This document shows positions 24,001-36,660 of a stretch of 64,000 nt of DNA, piece by piece (positions within the stretch are counted from its first letter, which is position 1; every line of letters begins with the position of its first letter). The notes under the pieces are model-generated. The model saw nothing but the letters and a program-made list of their open reading frames with translations, made no database searches and had not been told where the DNA came from. Origin of the DNA: Undaria pinnatifida (Eukaryota > Sar > Phaeophyceae > Laminariales > Alariaceae); assembly GCA_012845835.1 (NCBI GenBank), contig JABAKD010000030.1, forward strand, positions 13,611,076 to 13,675,075. Direction: 5' to 3'. Made by a program: the position numbers and the translations under genes.

Positions 24001-24396
24001 TAAAGATCAGCACCCGCTTGGCCCCGACCGTGCTTCTTGTCAGGGGGTAACAGATCGGACTTGCAAAACGAAGGAGGTAATGGGTGCACGATTCCATCGT
24101 AGTGTACCTTCGGCCAGAGTGTGAGCTGCCCCAGCTCTATACCAAACCGTGTAATCTAGAGAGTGGATACCGTTGCTTTATAGAAAGTACGGTCCGTATT
24201 CTTCATGAAACACGCAATTGTGCCGTTCGACGTGTTCGCCCACTACCTGGCGAGAACGTTTGACGAGGCCCGCCTATACCCGCCTCTTTTCGGCTGACAG
24301 GAAAGCGGCCGCGAGTTGGCGCGCGACATCAAGCGAAAAGCGCTCAAGCGGAAGAAGTCGCGCATCGAAGAGAAGCTTGACATTGCAAAAGAGAAG
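21034..24396 (+). CDS. UPF0390/DUF2462-like small basic protein, 4 exons, 3' end open
   Basis: Exons: 21034-21160, 21903-21958, 23597-23689 and 24301-24396, with phases 1, 0 and 0 fitting exactly. They give 124 residues. The start MAQG followed by a lysine/glycine-rich stretch is the N-terminus seen in the UPF0390 family (human C19orf53, fungal DUF2462 proteins); a PPKQHKQRE segment and a TKMINATNEKQAAAK helix resemble the later part. The fourth exon (ARDIKRKALKRKKSRIEEK) is a charged helix longer than the family usually has. Family function is unknown; the high charge suggests RNA binding or nucleolar location. The last donor (GTGATG) is weak. The next exon was not found, and reading through would end at 24529 after an unlikely hydrophobic tail. 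It could instead be an unrelated basic protein. Confidence 0.6.
22381..22800. repeat. Diverged tandem duplication in UPF0390-like intron 2
   Basis: The segment around 22530-22595 (GCGCCATCTCCTC, AACCAG, GCCATGGCGGCTAAA) recurs in diverged form at about 22735-22800 (GCGCACTACCTCC, AACCAG, TGTGGCGGCGAAA), and the parts between also match loosely. A 180-codon minus frame over this DNA lies inside the intron and shows no domain. Confidence 0.5.
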
Positions 24397-24399
24397 GTG

Positions 24400-27300
24400 A
24401 TGAGACACGAAACATTGTCGGTGCTCCTTATTGTATTACACGGAGAGCGAAGAAATGTCATATATCACACGGCCCCAGTTTTGTTTTGCTCACCTTCGGC
24501 CTTTTGCACGCGATGGAGCGACTTCAGCTAGTTTTTTGTTGCACGCTGGCTGAGCGGTAAACTGTAAAATACCGTCGGTCTTGCACCGGTGCACGCTGTT
24601 CTCCTCGATGGCTACCCACTGCCCATTGACGCGTTTCTGCGAAAAGACGCCGCTACGTCCAACTTTTGTTTTATGGTATGTTTTGTCGTCTCTTTCGTCT
24701 GTTCAAGAGACACCGCATGGATTTCCTCTCTTCCTACTCCAGTGTCCGTGCGTACGTTGTATTTTTGTCACGCGTTGGGTTTGTCCATTGACACAGCGTA
24801 TGGCAGACGCACGGCAGGCGCTTCAGCTTGATTATGTGTTATGTGTTTTTTATGTATGTCGTTTTTTTCTAAATTCTGGCGTCCGTCGTCCTGAAGCAAC
24901 CTGTTTAGCTGCATGCGATCGATTGCCGGGGGCCTTTACGCACGCATTCCCTGCAGCGCTTTCACCCAACATTACGTTGTTTTCACGTTAAACTGTTATT
25001 TCTACCTAAACACATCAGCACGCCCAGTGCAAGTCCTGATTCTTCACCCTTTAATACTACAGAAATTGGCAAATTCTGTGTAACCGTGAGACGTAGAAAA
25101 CTTCACAAACGCAGCGCATAATGCACTGCAGTGTCTCAAGTCTACAAGAAATCGGACAGCTTTTATGCGGCAAACGCGTTAAACTGTTTTCGACATTCGA
25201 AACACGCGGGAAACGCCGCCTCGGGAGTGATATTCTATCGTGGGTCCTTCTTTTCTGTTAGATCCACCGCCCGTGCCATCTCCCCCTTGTTCTCCCAACC
25301 TCGTCCGTGTTGGCGTCTGAGCGACTCGCTCGTTCCAAATTTCGAAACTAATTGCAACCGCCGTGCGCTCCCGCCCCCTCCCGCCCCCTCTTTGCTTCGC
25401 TCCCGCCCCCTTCGCGCAGCTCGAACGCGTAGAAAAGAAGCACGCATAGTACCGTTTGCCTCGCTTGGACGGAGCTTCTCCACCATTTGTTTGCGGAGTT
25501 CGCGACGGGTGGTGACGATCGCTTCGTCGGGGCGTTGGATGACGTTTGGGAGTCATGGTTGTATTTTACGTAGCGTTCAGGAAACGTGTATCGTACATTC
25601 TGGCGTGTACGATCCACGTTCACGTTGTGCTTTTATGGCGTAGCGTGTTTTTGAAACCTTTTAATTGAGATGCGGAGGAACTCGGTGTTCGCTCGGCTTG
25701 GGCGTGCTTGAGGGGGTGCCTCTGCATCCCGTTCAGCTTGGGAATGCTTATGGTGTTTTGGGGGATGCGAAAAACTTGCGACTGGACCTCTTCTGAGGTT
25801 GTGATGCAAGAGCGTCGGTAGTGTGCGCAAAGGTCGGGCCCATGTGGTCCTGCGTTTTTTTGCTTTTTTTTTCCGGTAGTGGATGGCGTTCTTTTTTTTA
25901 TTTCCGCCCACGCTTCTTACTCGTTTTCTAATCGATATGGAGAACAGTATAATGTCGTTAAGCTCGTGGACACAGTTACGTCGATCAAATGTGGAGGCGG
26001 GAAGTGCTCAGGTATCCCCTGACCCATTGCCGGCGAACACGGAGAAGAAAGAAGCTCGCGAGGAATGCATCCCGCCGCAGAGCAAGTTGAGCGCAAACGT
26101 GAGCGATCCATCGGCACATTTAGTCGCTCTGTATATTTCTCTCGCTCTCCTGAACAAAACAATGTCCATTGTTACATTATTACTAGTGATTATATTTTGC
26201 GTCATGAAAAACTTACTAAAAAAATGAGCGACCGGTGTATGACGCAGCTTGCAAAGATGAGTAGCGACTAAATTTTTCGAACTATCAGCAGACGCTAGAA
26301 TAATTTTATAGGACACATGCGCGTGTTTTTTTTTGTACACGGTGACACCTTAACGGGTGTAGAGAAAGCACGCGCGAGGGTGAACTGCTGTGCAATATAT
26401 CGCCCTCGCTTCTGCCCTCGCGACTCAAAGTGTTCGCGCCAATTTTTGATGAAGCAGCAAAGGATTTTTGGCTTATTTTCGACAGCAGTTTCGAAACTCG
26501 CTGCTTGTATTTTTTATAATACCACCGTGCAGACTTTCTTGCCCCACTCGTTGACTTTGCAGTCTGCAGTGTATCACAATGTTGTAGACATGGGCACGTA
26601 CCGGATCGTGTGTTGTTCGGCTCTGGTTCAAGTGGCATGCCAGGTCAGAATATCGTAGCGTTCCGCAGTTTCGGTTGCGTGTCAATTGTGAATGTTCCTC
26701 GGTGTAGCGGGTGGTGCAACCGTGACCGCATTTTTATAAGCAACCAGAAACTATCTTACGACGTGTACAGCAGTGCTACACTGACGTGCGTGGTAATACT
26801 GCTGTGGCACAAGACACACCGATTAGACTGCAGTTCCAAGGAAGGTATAATGCAGGGACTGCGCTATCGATATAGTCTATACACGCTTCCGAACAACATC
26901 GCGAGCCAAGGCGTGTATTGCAGTTGTTTCATGATTCACGAAGAAGATCCAAACGAAACGGCGAGACTCCCAAAACCGTTCCTCGCGCGGCGCACTTTTG
27001 CACTTCGCTTAGTATCGGCATGAGGTAGCTTGTCCTCTCAAGATGCTGTCTAGGCCGCGTCTATGCACCAGGGAGAGGAGTTCCATTGCCTCAGTCTCTC
27101 TTGCAACCGTCACATGTTAAACCCTCCCCATAAAATAACAACACTCGGCCAAGCACAGAAACACAAAAAATGACGACCCCACCCGACGCGCGAAACACGA
27201 AACATGCGATCATGAAAAATTTACTCGTAAAGAATCTTTGGTCGATTGTCCCCTATTCCCTCTCCACACAAACCAAGTAGAAGGCCATCCAGTCAACTAT

Positions 27301-27419
27301 AAACCCACTTTTTTTTATCGTGATCTACGATCTATGTATACCACCAACAAGCGTTGCATTCCTCGTTCCACTGCGGGCAAAGCAGACACAAGTCGCTGAC
27401 CGTGGCACCAGCGAGGAAT
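24400..27419. other. Stretch between the UPF0390-like and TLC genes
   Basis: The missing 3' exon of the UPF0390-like gene should lie here, and so should the TLC promoter. A plus frame at 25937-26098 begins MENSIMSLSSW, reads protein-like (PANTEKKEAREEC) and ends at a GTGAGC donor. It could be an upstream exon of the TLC gene or of an unrecognised one, but no phase partner could be proved. A second open frame at 25131-25643 has no recognised domain. Confidence 0.4.
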
Positions 27420-30400
27420 ATGGAAGAGACGGCCGTTATAGACGAGGATAACGATCAGTCGAAACCGCTGCTGGGAGATGATTACCTGAGGAATGACGAG
27501 GCCGCAAAAACGGTTTCGAAAGCCAAGGTGGCGGAATATCTGCCCAAACAGGAAGAAAGCTTGGGCATAGGACTCCGGTTGCTTCGCGGACTCTATGGGC
27601 ATCTGCCGAGAGAGGACGTGCCTCGAATATTCTGGGTGAGCACAGCCACTGCTTGGGTATCAAGGTCCTCCCTCGGAGAGTTGCGTTTTCACGGCCGGGA
27701 CAGTCGCGAATTCTTGCCGTGGATGAAATGTTCTCTAATTTCCAATTGCTAATTTCTAATTTCATGACATTGCGTGCCGCAGCAGAGCGAGTACGTAGCG
27801 TATCGGCAGAGATTCACAAAAGCAGCGCCGGAGTGGAGTCACTTCTCACCACGACAGCTGAGGGGATGCGTGGTTCGTTGCATTTCTCCGTTAGCTATTG
27901 AAGCCTGCTCCTCCGTCCATCCTTACCCGGTGTTGGCCTCGCTCCGTGGCGGCATCTCTTCGCCTCTCCCGTTGGGCATCGCGATATGCCACCTCTTGTC
28001 ACCAAAACCAGACTAAAAAGGCCTCGATTACAGTTTACGGCGGCACGTAATTCGACTGAGATGCACCTAACTCCGTAGCAGACGTGCGGTGTGCACTCAC
28101 GCGTTCACGCACAGCACCAGTGATGTTTCATCTTGACTCCGCCTGCGATCGTTATGGAGAGATCCAACCCAATCCACCGACCAAGCTCACCTACGAGTGC
28201 ACTACTACCCGATACTGCTGCTGTTGCAATGGCCTTGTTGCGTATCTCAGGCATGATGACATACCTTACCAGGTAACATCTGCATCGCTCTACTATCGCC
28301 GTGCAATCCCCCCCCAAGCCTGCCTCCCTCCCGCCCCGCGCTCTCCCACCCCCACCCCTCAATCCTGCCCTTTTGTCGAAACCCTTGCTTGCAGCTGTCA
28401 TTAACCCTCTTCTCCATCATCGGCGGCTTCTGGATGCTCGACTCCTTGAAAGATACGGTCTTGGAAGGGACCGTTGGGCTAGAATGCCAACCTACAGCCA
28501 AGCTCGTGTCAGTGGCCGTGACTTTGCTTCTCGTGATCCAGTACAATCGCCTCGTCGATTCCTGCAGCAAGCCCACGGTGAGAGTTGGTCTGAATCTGCG
28601 TCCTTGACGTGCGTGAGTCTCACTACGAACTTCCTCCCTTTCAGCATCCGAGATTCGAGGGGGGTGGAAAGAACATGCCGGGTACCCGGTATCAAATTTT
28701 TGTTGTGGGCTGAGGCCATCTCTTAACTTGCCAGGTACCTCGTATCAATTTTGTTTTGGGCTGAGACCATCTCTTTTAATAGCGTATCCGAAACAGAAAA
28801 TGAACGTTTTCGGATCGCAAATCCTGTTTGGCTATCTTTTAGACCCGAAAATGGCGATTGTTCAGGCTTCCATTTTCGGATATCGTTCTCGGATCGGCCT
28901 CCAGCAGAGAAAGGGAGTCCACTTTCTGATGAAATCCCCATCCGAAAATGACATCCGGATTTTGTTTTACACATGTCATGGGAGGCAACAAGCGTGGTAA
29001 CAAGTCGAAAACAGGGAGGTAGTTCTTCTGTATAGTATTAATACTAGTATTTCAAAACAGTACAAGACACAAGACACACGCATCAGACACATCGATCTTT
29101 CTGCTGAGCATGCATTACGTATCCTAGGGGTACTCGCACTACTGCTGCTGTATTCCACTATCCGCTGGCACACACCTCGGGCCTCACACTACTTGTACTA
29201 CTACGTACTCGTATTTGTCGAGGACGAGGACAGCCAGCCACCGTCTGCGACACATGTCATTTTTGATGCACGAGATCGACGGGAGCGAGGGGGAAAACAC
29301 CCCTCCTCGAGTGAAGCGCACACGGCTTGTTTTCCCTCGGCCCACCTACAAAGCTTCATCTGCGTGTGCGCTGAGATGCTTTGGTGGGGCGAACTCGTGG
29401 AAGCAGGTAGTCGAGCGATCGCCGTTGTTGATAATTTTCACGAGGGCTTTCTTCAAAAACCAATCTGTAAATCCCTGTTTCATTGTAAGGGTCGTCGATC
29501 CGATTCTGCCCGTCTGATTCTGCCATCCGAAAATCAGGCTCATTTTTTGTTTCGGGTGCACTACTATTATAAGAGATGGCATGAGCTTGGGAACTAGTGT
29601 CTGGTTTGCTTTGTTTTAGCGTTTTAGCGGGCTTGTCATGTTTTGGTTGTTTTGGATTTGTGTTCGTGCCGCGGAGTAACTGGATTTTTTCCTTGTCAAG
29701 CAGAGGCACGTATTGTAACGAACGTGCGCAGAGTTCGGTCGCTTTCTCGAACTTAAGAGACTACAGGCTACAGTACTTGGAACAACAATATATCACCTGG
29801 CGGTACAGTTCGAATAATATATTATGTGCAGGGTAGGGGTTAGCATTTACTGGTATACCATAGGGTAGAGTCTTTATGCCTCCTGTTCTATCCAGAGAGT
29901 ACGACGTATCAGGTATGACACCTTGTACGTTTTGTTGATTGTGAGTTTTGGACTACCCAAGGGCTGTTCGTTGCAGGCCGATATCGGATATCGATTTCTC
30001 AATTGAAAAACTATTCAACGTTGTCGCCGCCGCCTTCCCCTCCCCCCTTGCCCCGTCTCCCCTCCCCCGTCTCCCCTCCCCCGTCTCCCCTCCCCTTCTA
30101 TCGCCCGAACCCCTCCCGCCGACACGTATTGTGGGTGAGTTCAGTTATTTTACATATTGGGGGCAGTCTACACCGTCCTTTTTTTGGCCGTGAGCTTGGT
30201 TCTTCGAACCGCCCCTCTCGGGTTGGCCAATTGGGAGTCAAACCCCGCAAGGATCGTAGGCTGGGTGTCCTTTGTGGCGATCGAATCGTACGGCTCGCTG
30301 GCGGTCGCGCTGTTCTGGGCATTCACTAATTCTACCGTCGATTTAGAAGGGGCAAAGGCGTCGTATGGGCTGATCATAGCCGGGGCCCAGATCGGGGCTA

Positions 30401-33400
30401 TTTTAGGTGAGAGGCGTTTTTTTGGACCGTGGGTTTTGTTTAGCAGGTTTGCTGATGTAGGGTAGGGTAAGGTAGGGTAAGGTAAGGTAAGGTAAGGTAT
30501 GGTAAGGTAAGGTAAGGTAAGGTAAGGTAAGGCAAGGTAACGTAACGTAACGTAACGTAACGTAACGTAAGGTGAGGTATGGCAAGGTAACGTAAGGTAA
30601 GGTATGGCAAGGTAACGTAAGGTAAAGTATGGCAAGGTGAAGTAAGGTAAGGCAAGGTAAGGCAAGGTAAGGCAAGGTGAAGTAAGGTAAGGTGAGGTGA
30701 GGTGAGGTGCGGTGCGGTGCGCAGGAAGCGAGACTGTGCCTTTCTGTGGTGTCTTCGCATCCAAGCAGTTTCTCCCTCGGCTGTGCTTGTGCATGCACTG
30801 CGGCGCAGTACAACTACTACTTGTGAGAGGGATTGTACCAGTGCGCTGTTTGGCTTTTGTTGTTGTTGTTGTCGTTGTTGTTGTTGCTGTTGTTTTTTAT
30901 GTTGTTGTTTCTGTTGTTTTGTTGTTTTGTTGTTGTGGTGGTGTTGTCGTCGTTATTGTTGTTGCTTCGTGTTGTTATGCACTCGTTTCATGTGTATTTT
31001 GTTTGTTTTATTCGCGTGGTGCTTGTCCACTCGCAGGCTCGACAGCCGCGACGCTGCCGATGCACCGTGAGCACCTCCACGTGTGGCATCTCTACGCCGC
31101 GGCAGGCTTATGTCCAGCGGTGATGGCGTTGCTCGTGCGCGGCTACGTCCACTTGTTCGGGAAGAACCTGCCACGGGAACATCTAACCAACGTCCAAGGG
31201 TGAGAAAGAAGTAGTACAAATCGCAACAATGATATTTAATATTTGACATTTGGTAATATCGTGATAGGACACGAGCACAGCATGTCGGTACATGTATTGT
31301 TGCACGCTCTATATAGGAAAATAATCACACCGCACTTGGCGCCGTGCAGATCTTTATCCCTGGGTGACGACAGTCGGTGCGGGTTGTGGGTGCAGACTTG
31401 TGCCGTGACCTCTGTGCAAGTACACCCATGAGACCAATAAACTGCTGTGCCCGTGTCTGCTGAACGCCCCCCCCCCCCCGCCGGCTTCGTGCCCCTGAAT
31501 ACTTCTACCGCCCTTATCCAGAACTGTGGACAGCGCCCTCAACGGTCTCAAGCTGGTGCTAAGGCACCAATATGTTGGCCTTCTTTTCGGAATCAGCTGC
31601 CTGTATGAGGTCGTGCTGACGATCCTCGACTACCAGATGAAGGTGGGTTTGGGGTTTCGAACAGTATAGGCGGTGATTGCGCCGCTGCCAATTTTCGGCC
31701 AATAGGTCCCTCTTTTGATCAACGGCGTGTGTTGTATAGGCCGCGTGGTAGTGCCCGTCCGTTTTCTAGGCCTCTCACTGCTGAGTCGTACTTTGAATCG
31801 TACTTTCTGTCGATGGACAGAATTGCATCAGTGGTACCTGTATAGCGCCGGTATAGAAGAAAATACCGGCACTACAGCGGCAACCGGCACTACTCCGCAT
31901 GCTGCCACTGCTGGTAGTTCCTGTCTTTGCCAAACAATTTCGACGGCAATATAGCGAGCAACCGGCACTACTCAACCGGCACTGCCGGGAGACCCCCTTT
32001 GTACCGGTTTAACGTGAAGAACAACAGATTACACTGCATACCCGAGCAACCCTTACAAATGATACCGACGCTTTTGTTTTTGCCGCGCCGGTGAGCAGCT
32101 GTTGGGGGTAGAAGGCTTTCGCGCAACGGCGGGAGAGGAGGCGGACGAGCACATGGCGAGTTTGATGGGCCACTTCGGGCAGGCGACAAACTCACTGTCG
32201 CTCCTCATGTCCCTCTTCGGAACGAGTCTCTGCGTGCGCCTCTTGGGGCTGAGGAGAACGCTGAGAATTTTCCCGACGTTGTTGTTGGTGGCGGTGGTGT
32301 CGTCGTTCTTCGCACCGTCGCTGCGGTTCCTGTTCATAGCGGTGGCCATCTTGAAGGTGCGGCGTAAGAGCCGCGCTACGGTAAAAAAGGCGTTTTTTAG
32401 GCGAAAGGTTTATCGATCACGGGGCTTCTCAACGGCAGAGCTACCCGGTATCAAGGGATCCGATGTGTAATCCATATCAGTTACCTTTTTTCGGTACATG
32501 CCTAGCCCTGTTTACGTGTATGACGTGCTTTTTTTCGGTAGATTATTAGCCCTTTGGATTGTGTAGTTGGGTCGACATACTCACGCATCTGTATACCACG
32601 GCAGCTCGCGCTGCTGTAGTAGTAACGGCGACCGTCGGCAGGGACAGGATAGCTTGCGCCGCCGGTCCCACGGAGACTGAAGGATACGCCAGCTAGCGCT
32701 GGGTTGCAAAAACAATTGAGATAAATTGGCACACGACACGCATGAAAATACGTCGAAGTGTGGTGAGATTAAGCTTTATGTTTCCCCATCCGCCGGACGA
32801 TAAAAATATAAATAATTAAATGTACACGTTGGGCTCACAGTACTGTATGCCTCAAAGTTGTTTGTTGGCTGAGCCTTCTAGAGTTGCTCAATCGAAGACC
32901 CTCACAAAATGTAGGTGCCCCCCCTAGTGTACCAATTGCCGCAAGTTGGCATAGACCAACCTGGCGGCGGCAAGAGTCGGACAGCACAAGATAAGACGCT
33001 CGCGCTTCCATGGTATCTGCTAACGAATGTATAAACAATTTGCCCGAGAGGTTGCTGGATCAACGATTAACTGTTTTACAGCTGCAGAAACGACCCTGCA
33101 ATTCATATTACGACTTACTTGTCCCCCGTAACGCGATTTGGTCAGCAAATTGCTGCTGTCAGCGAAAATCGCCAGCGAATTTTGTCAGCGATTAAGGCAA
33201 CTATTAGGCCAGCGTTTTGCGTCCGACAGTAGTGCGCCAGCGATTAAGACAGCAGCTTCGTGAGCGGTTGTAGCGCAGCATGGAAGTCCAGGCACGCGAC
33301 CCGTCCACCAAACGATTCGCCCCTCCTCACCCCTCCTCCCCACCTCCCTCCCCCTCCTCCCCCGCCCCACCCTCCCCTTCCCCCAGCCCCGAGAGACGCT

Positions 33401-35860
33401 CCACATAGCCACACCCGTTCCGCATTGGTGGGAAATGTCAAGAAAGTGATGTTCTTGTAGGTATTCGGTTGTAACTTTGCTGCGTTGTGTGTTTCGGGGA
33501 GCATGGCGACGAAAGCAGTTTACAGTTGTTGTTGCTTGGCCACCGCTTCAAAACTCACGATAATATCGCCGATGATCCAGCGGAGGATGTAGTTCATGAA
33601 ATACCCCAACCATGGATCTAGCTGACCATGCTTGCGCGTCGGAATTCGCCCCCTCACCCCCCCCTCACTCCCCCTTCCCCTCCCGACCAGGGTCTGACGT
33701 ACGCTTTGAACGAGCCCTGCAAAGAGATGCTCTATCTGCCGACCTCGGACGCTATCAAGTTTAAGGCTAAGGGCTGGATAGACGTCTTCGGCTCGCGGTG
33801 TGCCAAGGGGGTGGGGTCTTTCGTGACGCTCAGCAGCAGAGGGGACCCGCGAAGACTAGCGACGTACGGTGGTGTGGCCAGCTTCTTGATCAGGTTCGTC
33901 CTTAACCCCTTTAGAGCCCCAGACTCCCTAGACTAATCCAAATAAATTGTCTCCCCAAACGGGTTTCCATGTAGCGAGGGGGCTTTATCCATTTCACCAC
34001 TCTGTTTCCCCCCCCCCCCGCCATTTCCTGGTGTTTTTCTCTTTTAAATGGGGCAGAAGTTCTAAGGGTACGACCTCTTCGCGTCCCATTAAAATTCTGC
34101 GTCCATCTCACTCTTTCGCTTGCCATTTTGCCCTTTTGGCGTTGATTCGATTCGCTGGTGGTGTTCTCGCTACCTTCATGCATGCGCGTGTTTTTCTGCT
34201 GAAAGGATAGGTAGCGGTGGTGGAGCACTTCTGTGGCGTAACCTTCTTGGAGCTTTGAGAGGGAAGAGACTTGACGAAAAAAATGATGTTTTGCAGCACG
34301 TGTCCGTTTCCAAGTGTAAGCAGTTTGACCCAAGAAGTGTGTGCACTTCTATACGGGTGAATTGTCCTTGTAGGGTGAGTGTGGGCGTTTGGTGGTATCT
34401 GCCTTCCCACACCGTACCGAGCCCATGTGCTAGTTTGTGTAACCTGAAACCGGCCGCTCCGTGCCCTTGTTGCGGCATAACCTCTGTCGCTTCCGGTGTA
34501 ACGCCAGCCTTATCCTGCTCGGGATTTCTTTCGTCATGGGGAGGCATTTCGAAGCGTTGGTTGCAAGTGGGGAAATTGTAGGAGACGATGAAGATGATGC
34601 TGGCAATAGGTGAGCTCTGGCTTTTTTTTGGTTTTTTCTTTGCGACTTTTGGGATGCGCTGCGGTGATTTTTTCGGTGGTGATCGACGCCTACGTTCGCC
34701 AGGTGACTGATTGCTCGACTATTCGATTGGTTGGTTGGTTGGGTTGGTGGGGGGGGTGGATCGGTCGCTGGGCGGGTGGTGGGTAGGTGGGTGTTTGGGT
34801 GGGTGGATGGAGAAGTGCGCCATTCGTAGATTGGTTGGCTGATTGGCCGAGCGGGTGGGAGTTGGCTGAATACCTTGTTGCTTTTTTTAAAGAGGTTATC
34901 GTAAGGCGATGGTGTCGGTCGGTTGAAACGTCTTGATGCATGCTACGGAGCAACTCTGACCGCCGCTGCCACCCCCTAGGCGATGGCGGCCGGCTGGTGC
35001 CCCGCGAGTGAACGATGGGGGTATGACAAGTGCAGAAATAGAGGTACCTGCTTTCTTGAATTCGAACGATTTATGGTCAGTGTTTTCTCATCCGAGATTG
35101 CACCCCACTATGGCTGCGGTATGATCGTATTATCGCCCCATTTTGACTACCGAATATTGACTGCTCGCACCAGCGGCTCTGCCCCTCACTCACCCACGAA
35201 CTTTGTGATATATACACTGTTGGCGCGGTGCAACAAATCAGCACACGGCCGCGGTGCATATCTTGCTAAACCGAAGAGTACAAAAGGCCAAGATTATAAA
35301 GATGATGGGTATCCATTCGCCCCACCCTAACCCTCAAAGCGAAGAAACTACCATACATAGCCTTGGTCAACCTTAACCCTGTTAAAAAAAATCCCACATG
35401 AATTCTAAGTAAAGCCGTCGCCAAAAACGTGCGTGCACTTCTGAAGGGGTGGATCTTTTTCTTCTTACCGAACATTCGGTCCGTAGAGCTGAAATTCCAC
35501 CCGAATTGTTAATTTTACCGCGACCTTTAGTATATTTTTTTTACAGGAAGCATTTGTTATTCAAACTGAGTATGACTGTCCGTTTCTGCTCTCATGTCCC
35601 CTTCTGCTCCTATGCGCGCCACCGAAATTCTTAGGAAAACTGTGCTACCTCACTCGCAAGATGCAAGGGCGGGAGAGAGAGCCGAGATAGAGTTGCTCCC
35701 ATCGCCGGAAGACGAAAGTGGTGAAATAGCATCAGATAAGGGGGAAGGGGGTGGAGCTACGAGTAGGCATGGAAGGCGTTACGAGGAAGGGGACTCCGGA
35801 GAAAGAGAAGGGAATGGCTTGACACGGTCTAATTCTAGCAGGCGGACGATGAACATATAG
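27420..35860 (+). CDS. TLC/NTT-family (ADP,ATP carrier-type) nucleotide transporter, complete, 9 exons
   Basis: Exons: 27420-27635, 28395-28577, 30145-30406, 31037-31199, 31522-31642, 32099-32356, 33691-33893, 34508-34609 and 35635-35860. All phases agree and give 577 residues ending in TAG. Family marks in order: FWMLDSLKDT at about 84-93 (the TM1 RDTKD-type block), LFYILG at 134, IESYGSLAVALFW at about 179, AKASYGLI at 203, a YEVVLTILDYQMK block (compare LvEvtWKxxlK) and LNEPCKEMLY at about 407, equivalent to FDPTKEMAY. About eleven or twelve hydrophobic segments are present. Known members exchange ATP/ADP or other nucleotides across plastid or parasite membranes. The N-terminus is a hydrophilic stretch of about 70 residues (MEETAVIDEDND) without a signal peptide, so plastid targeting looks unlikely. 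The tail is acidic and basic low-complexity. The ATG at 27420 is the first in frame; an extra upstream exon cannot be excluded. Confidence 0.88.
30455..30725. repeat. GGTAA pentanucleotide array in TLC intron 3
   Basis: About 270 bp of GGTAA units, with local blocks of variants: CGTAA at about 30538-30570, and GGCAA, GGTGA or GGTAT elsewhere, ending in GGTGC. It lies between the donor at 30406 and the acceptor at 31036. The minus strand reads open as TLPYLTLPY-type peptide, which is an artefact of the repeat. Confidence 0.95.
30855..30975. repeat. TGT/GTT trinucleotide tract in TLC intron 3
   Basis: TTGTTGTTGTTGTCGTTG and related runs continue to about 30970. They lie shortly before the acceptor at 31036, where the T-rich strand could add to the polypyrimidine tract. 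Confidence 0.9.
34724..34865. repeat. TTGG/GGGT-rich tract in TLC intron 8
   Basis: Runs of GGTTGGTTGG, then GGGTGGTGGGTAGGTGGGTG, form a G-rich low-complexity stretch inside the last intron. It has guanine runs that could form quadruplex structures. Confidence 0.8.
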
Positions 35861-36660
35861 GCCCCGCGATCGCAGTGTCGCGGGCTGGCATGGTCGGTCG
35901 TTCGTCGGGTAGGAGTGAGTTTTTGTATTTTTGCTGGCACGTGTGGAGTGTCTGCTCCGTGGCTATCCGGCCGTTCGGCCGTGCATGGTTGCGCATGTTC
36001 CCCCTGGAGGGTAGCTATTTTCAGTGGCGTTTTGTGTGTGTATGTGGTGGGAGTTTTTTTTTGGTGGTTTTGTAACGGTCGCGTTATCGGACTTGTCAAT
36101 AGGACAAGCCCGTTTTCGCGGCACATCTTCGACCGCTTGACAGAATCTGTCGGTCTGACAAATAGGTGGAGCCCATAAGTTTTGGCGTATCGTTGGCCGC
36201 TTGACAGAAGCAGTGGTCTCCGATTTTTGTTTTGTGTTCTGTAAAATCCGTTTTTGGTGTTTTGTAATGCTAGCGACGGCGTGCTGTACCGTTGCCATCA
36301 GTCCAGTGCTCGGAGGAAACGCCTTCAGAGGTGGAAGTAAGCGTGGAGATAGGCCTTGTATTTTGACGAGCGTACAGGTTGTTGGCTCTTGTGTGCGGAC
36401 GTCGATGTAAGCTTGGGGATAACTAAAACCGGGGGCGGAGACAAGCTCCGTAAATCCCTACATCAGTCACAAGTAGCCCCGCGGCGCGCGCGATCAAAGT
36501 ATCACACGCAGCCTGCAAAATATGAGTTTCGCGACGAAGATCTCAATCTCGCATTTTTTTTTTTTTTTTGATGAAAAAATCATTTGGAAACATGCTATTA
36601 ATAGTGCGCCAGAGGTGCACCCTTCTATTTCTGCCTTCTGAGGGTTCTCACGTGATAAAC
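35861..36660. other. Downstream region of the TLC gene
   Basis: This should contain the 3' untranslated region. Nothing with a domain was seen; T-rich stretches occur near 36050-36075 and 36545-36571. A diverged direct repeat around CGCTTGACAGAA(T/G)C occurs at about 36135 and 36200. Confidence 0.45.

Noticed and set aside
30168-30813. Long minus-strand frames rich in TLPYLTLPY
   Set aside because: They are the reading of the GGTAA array on the opposite strand and lie inside a TLC intron.
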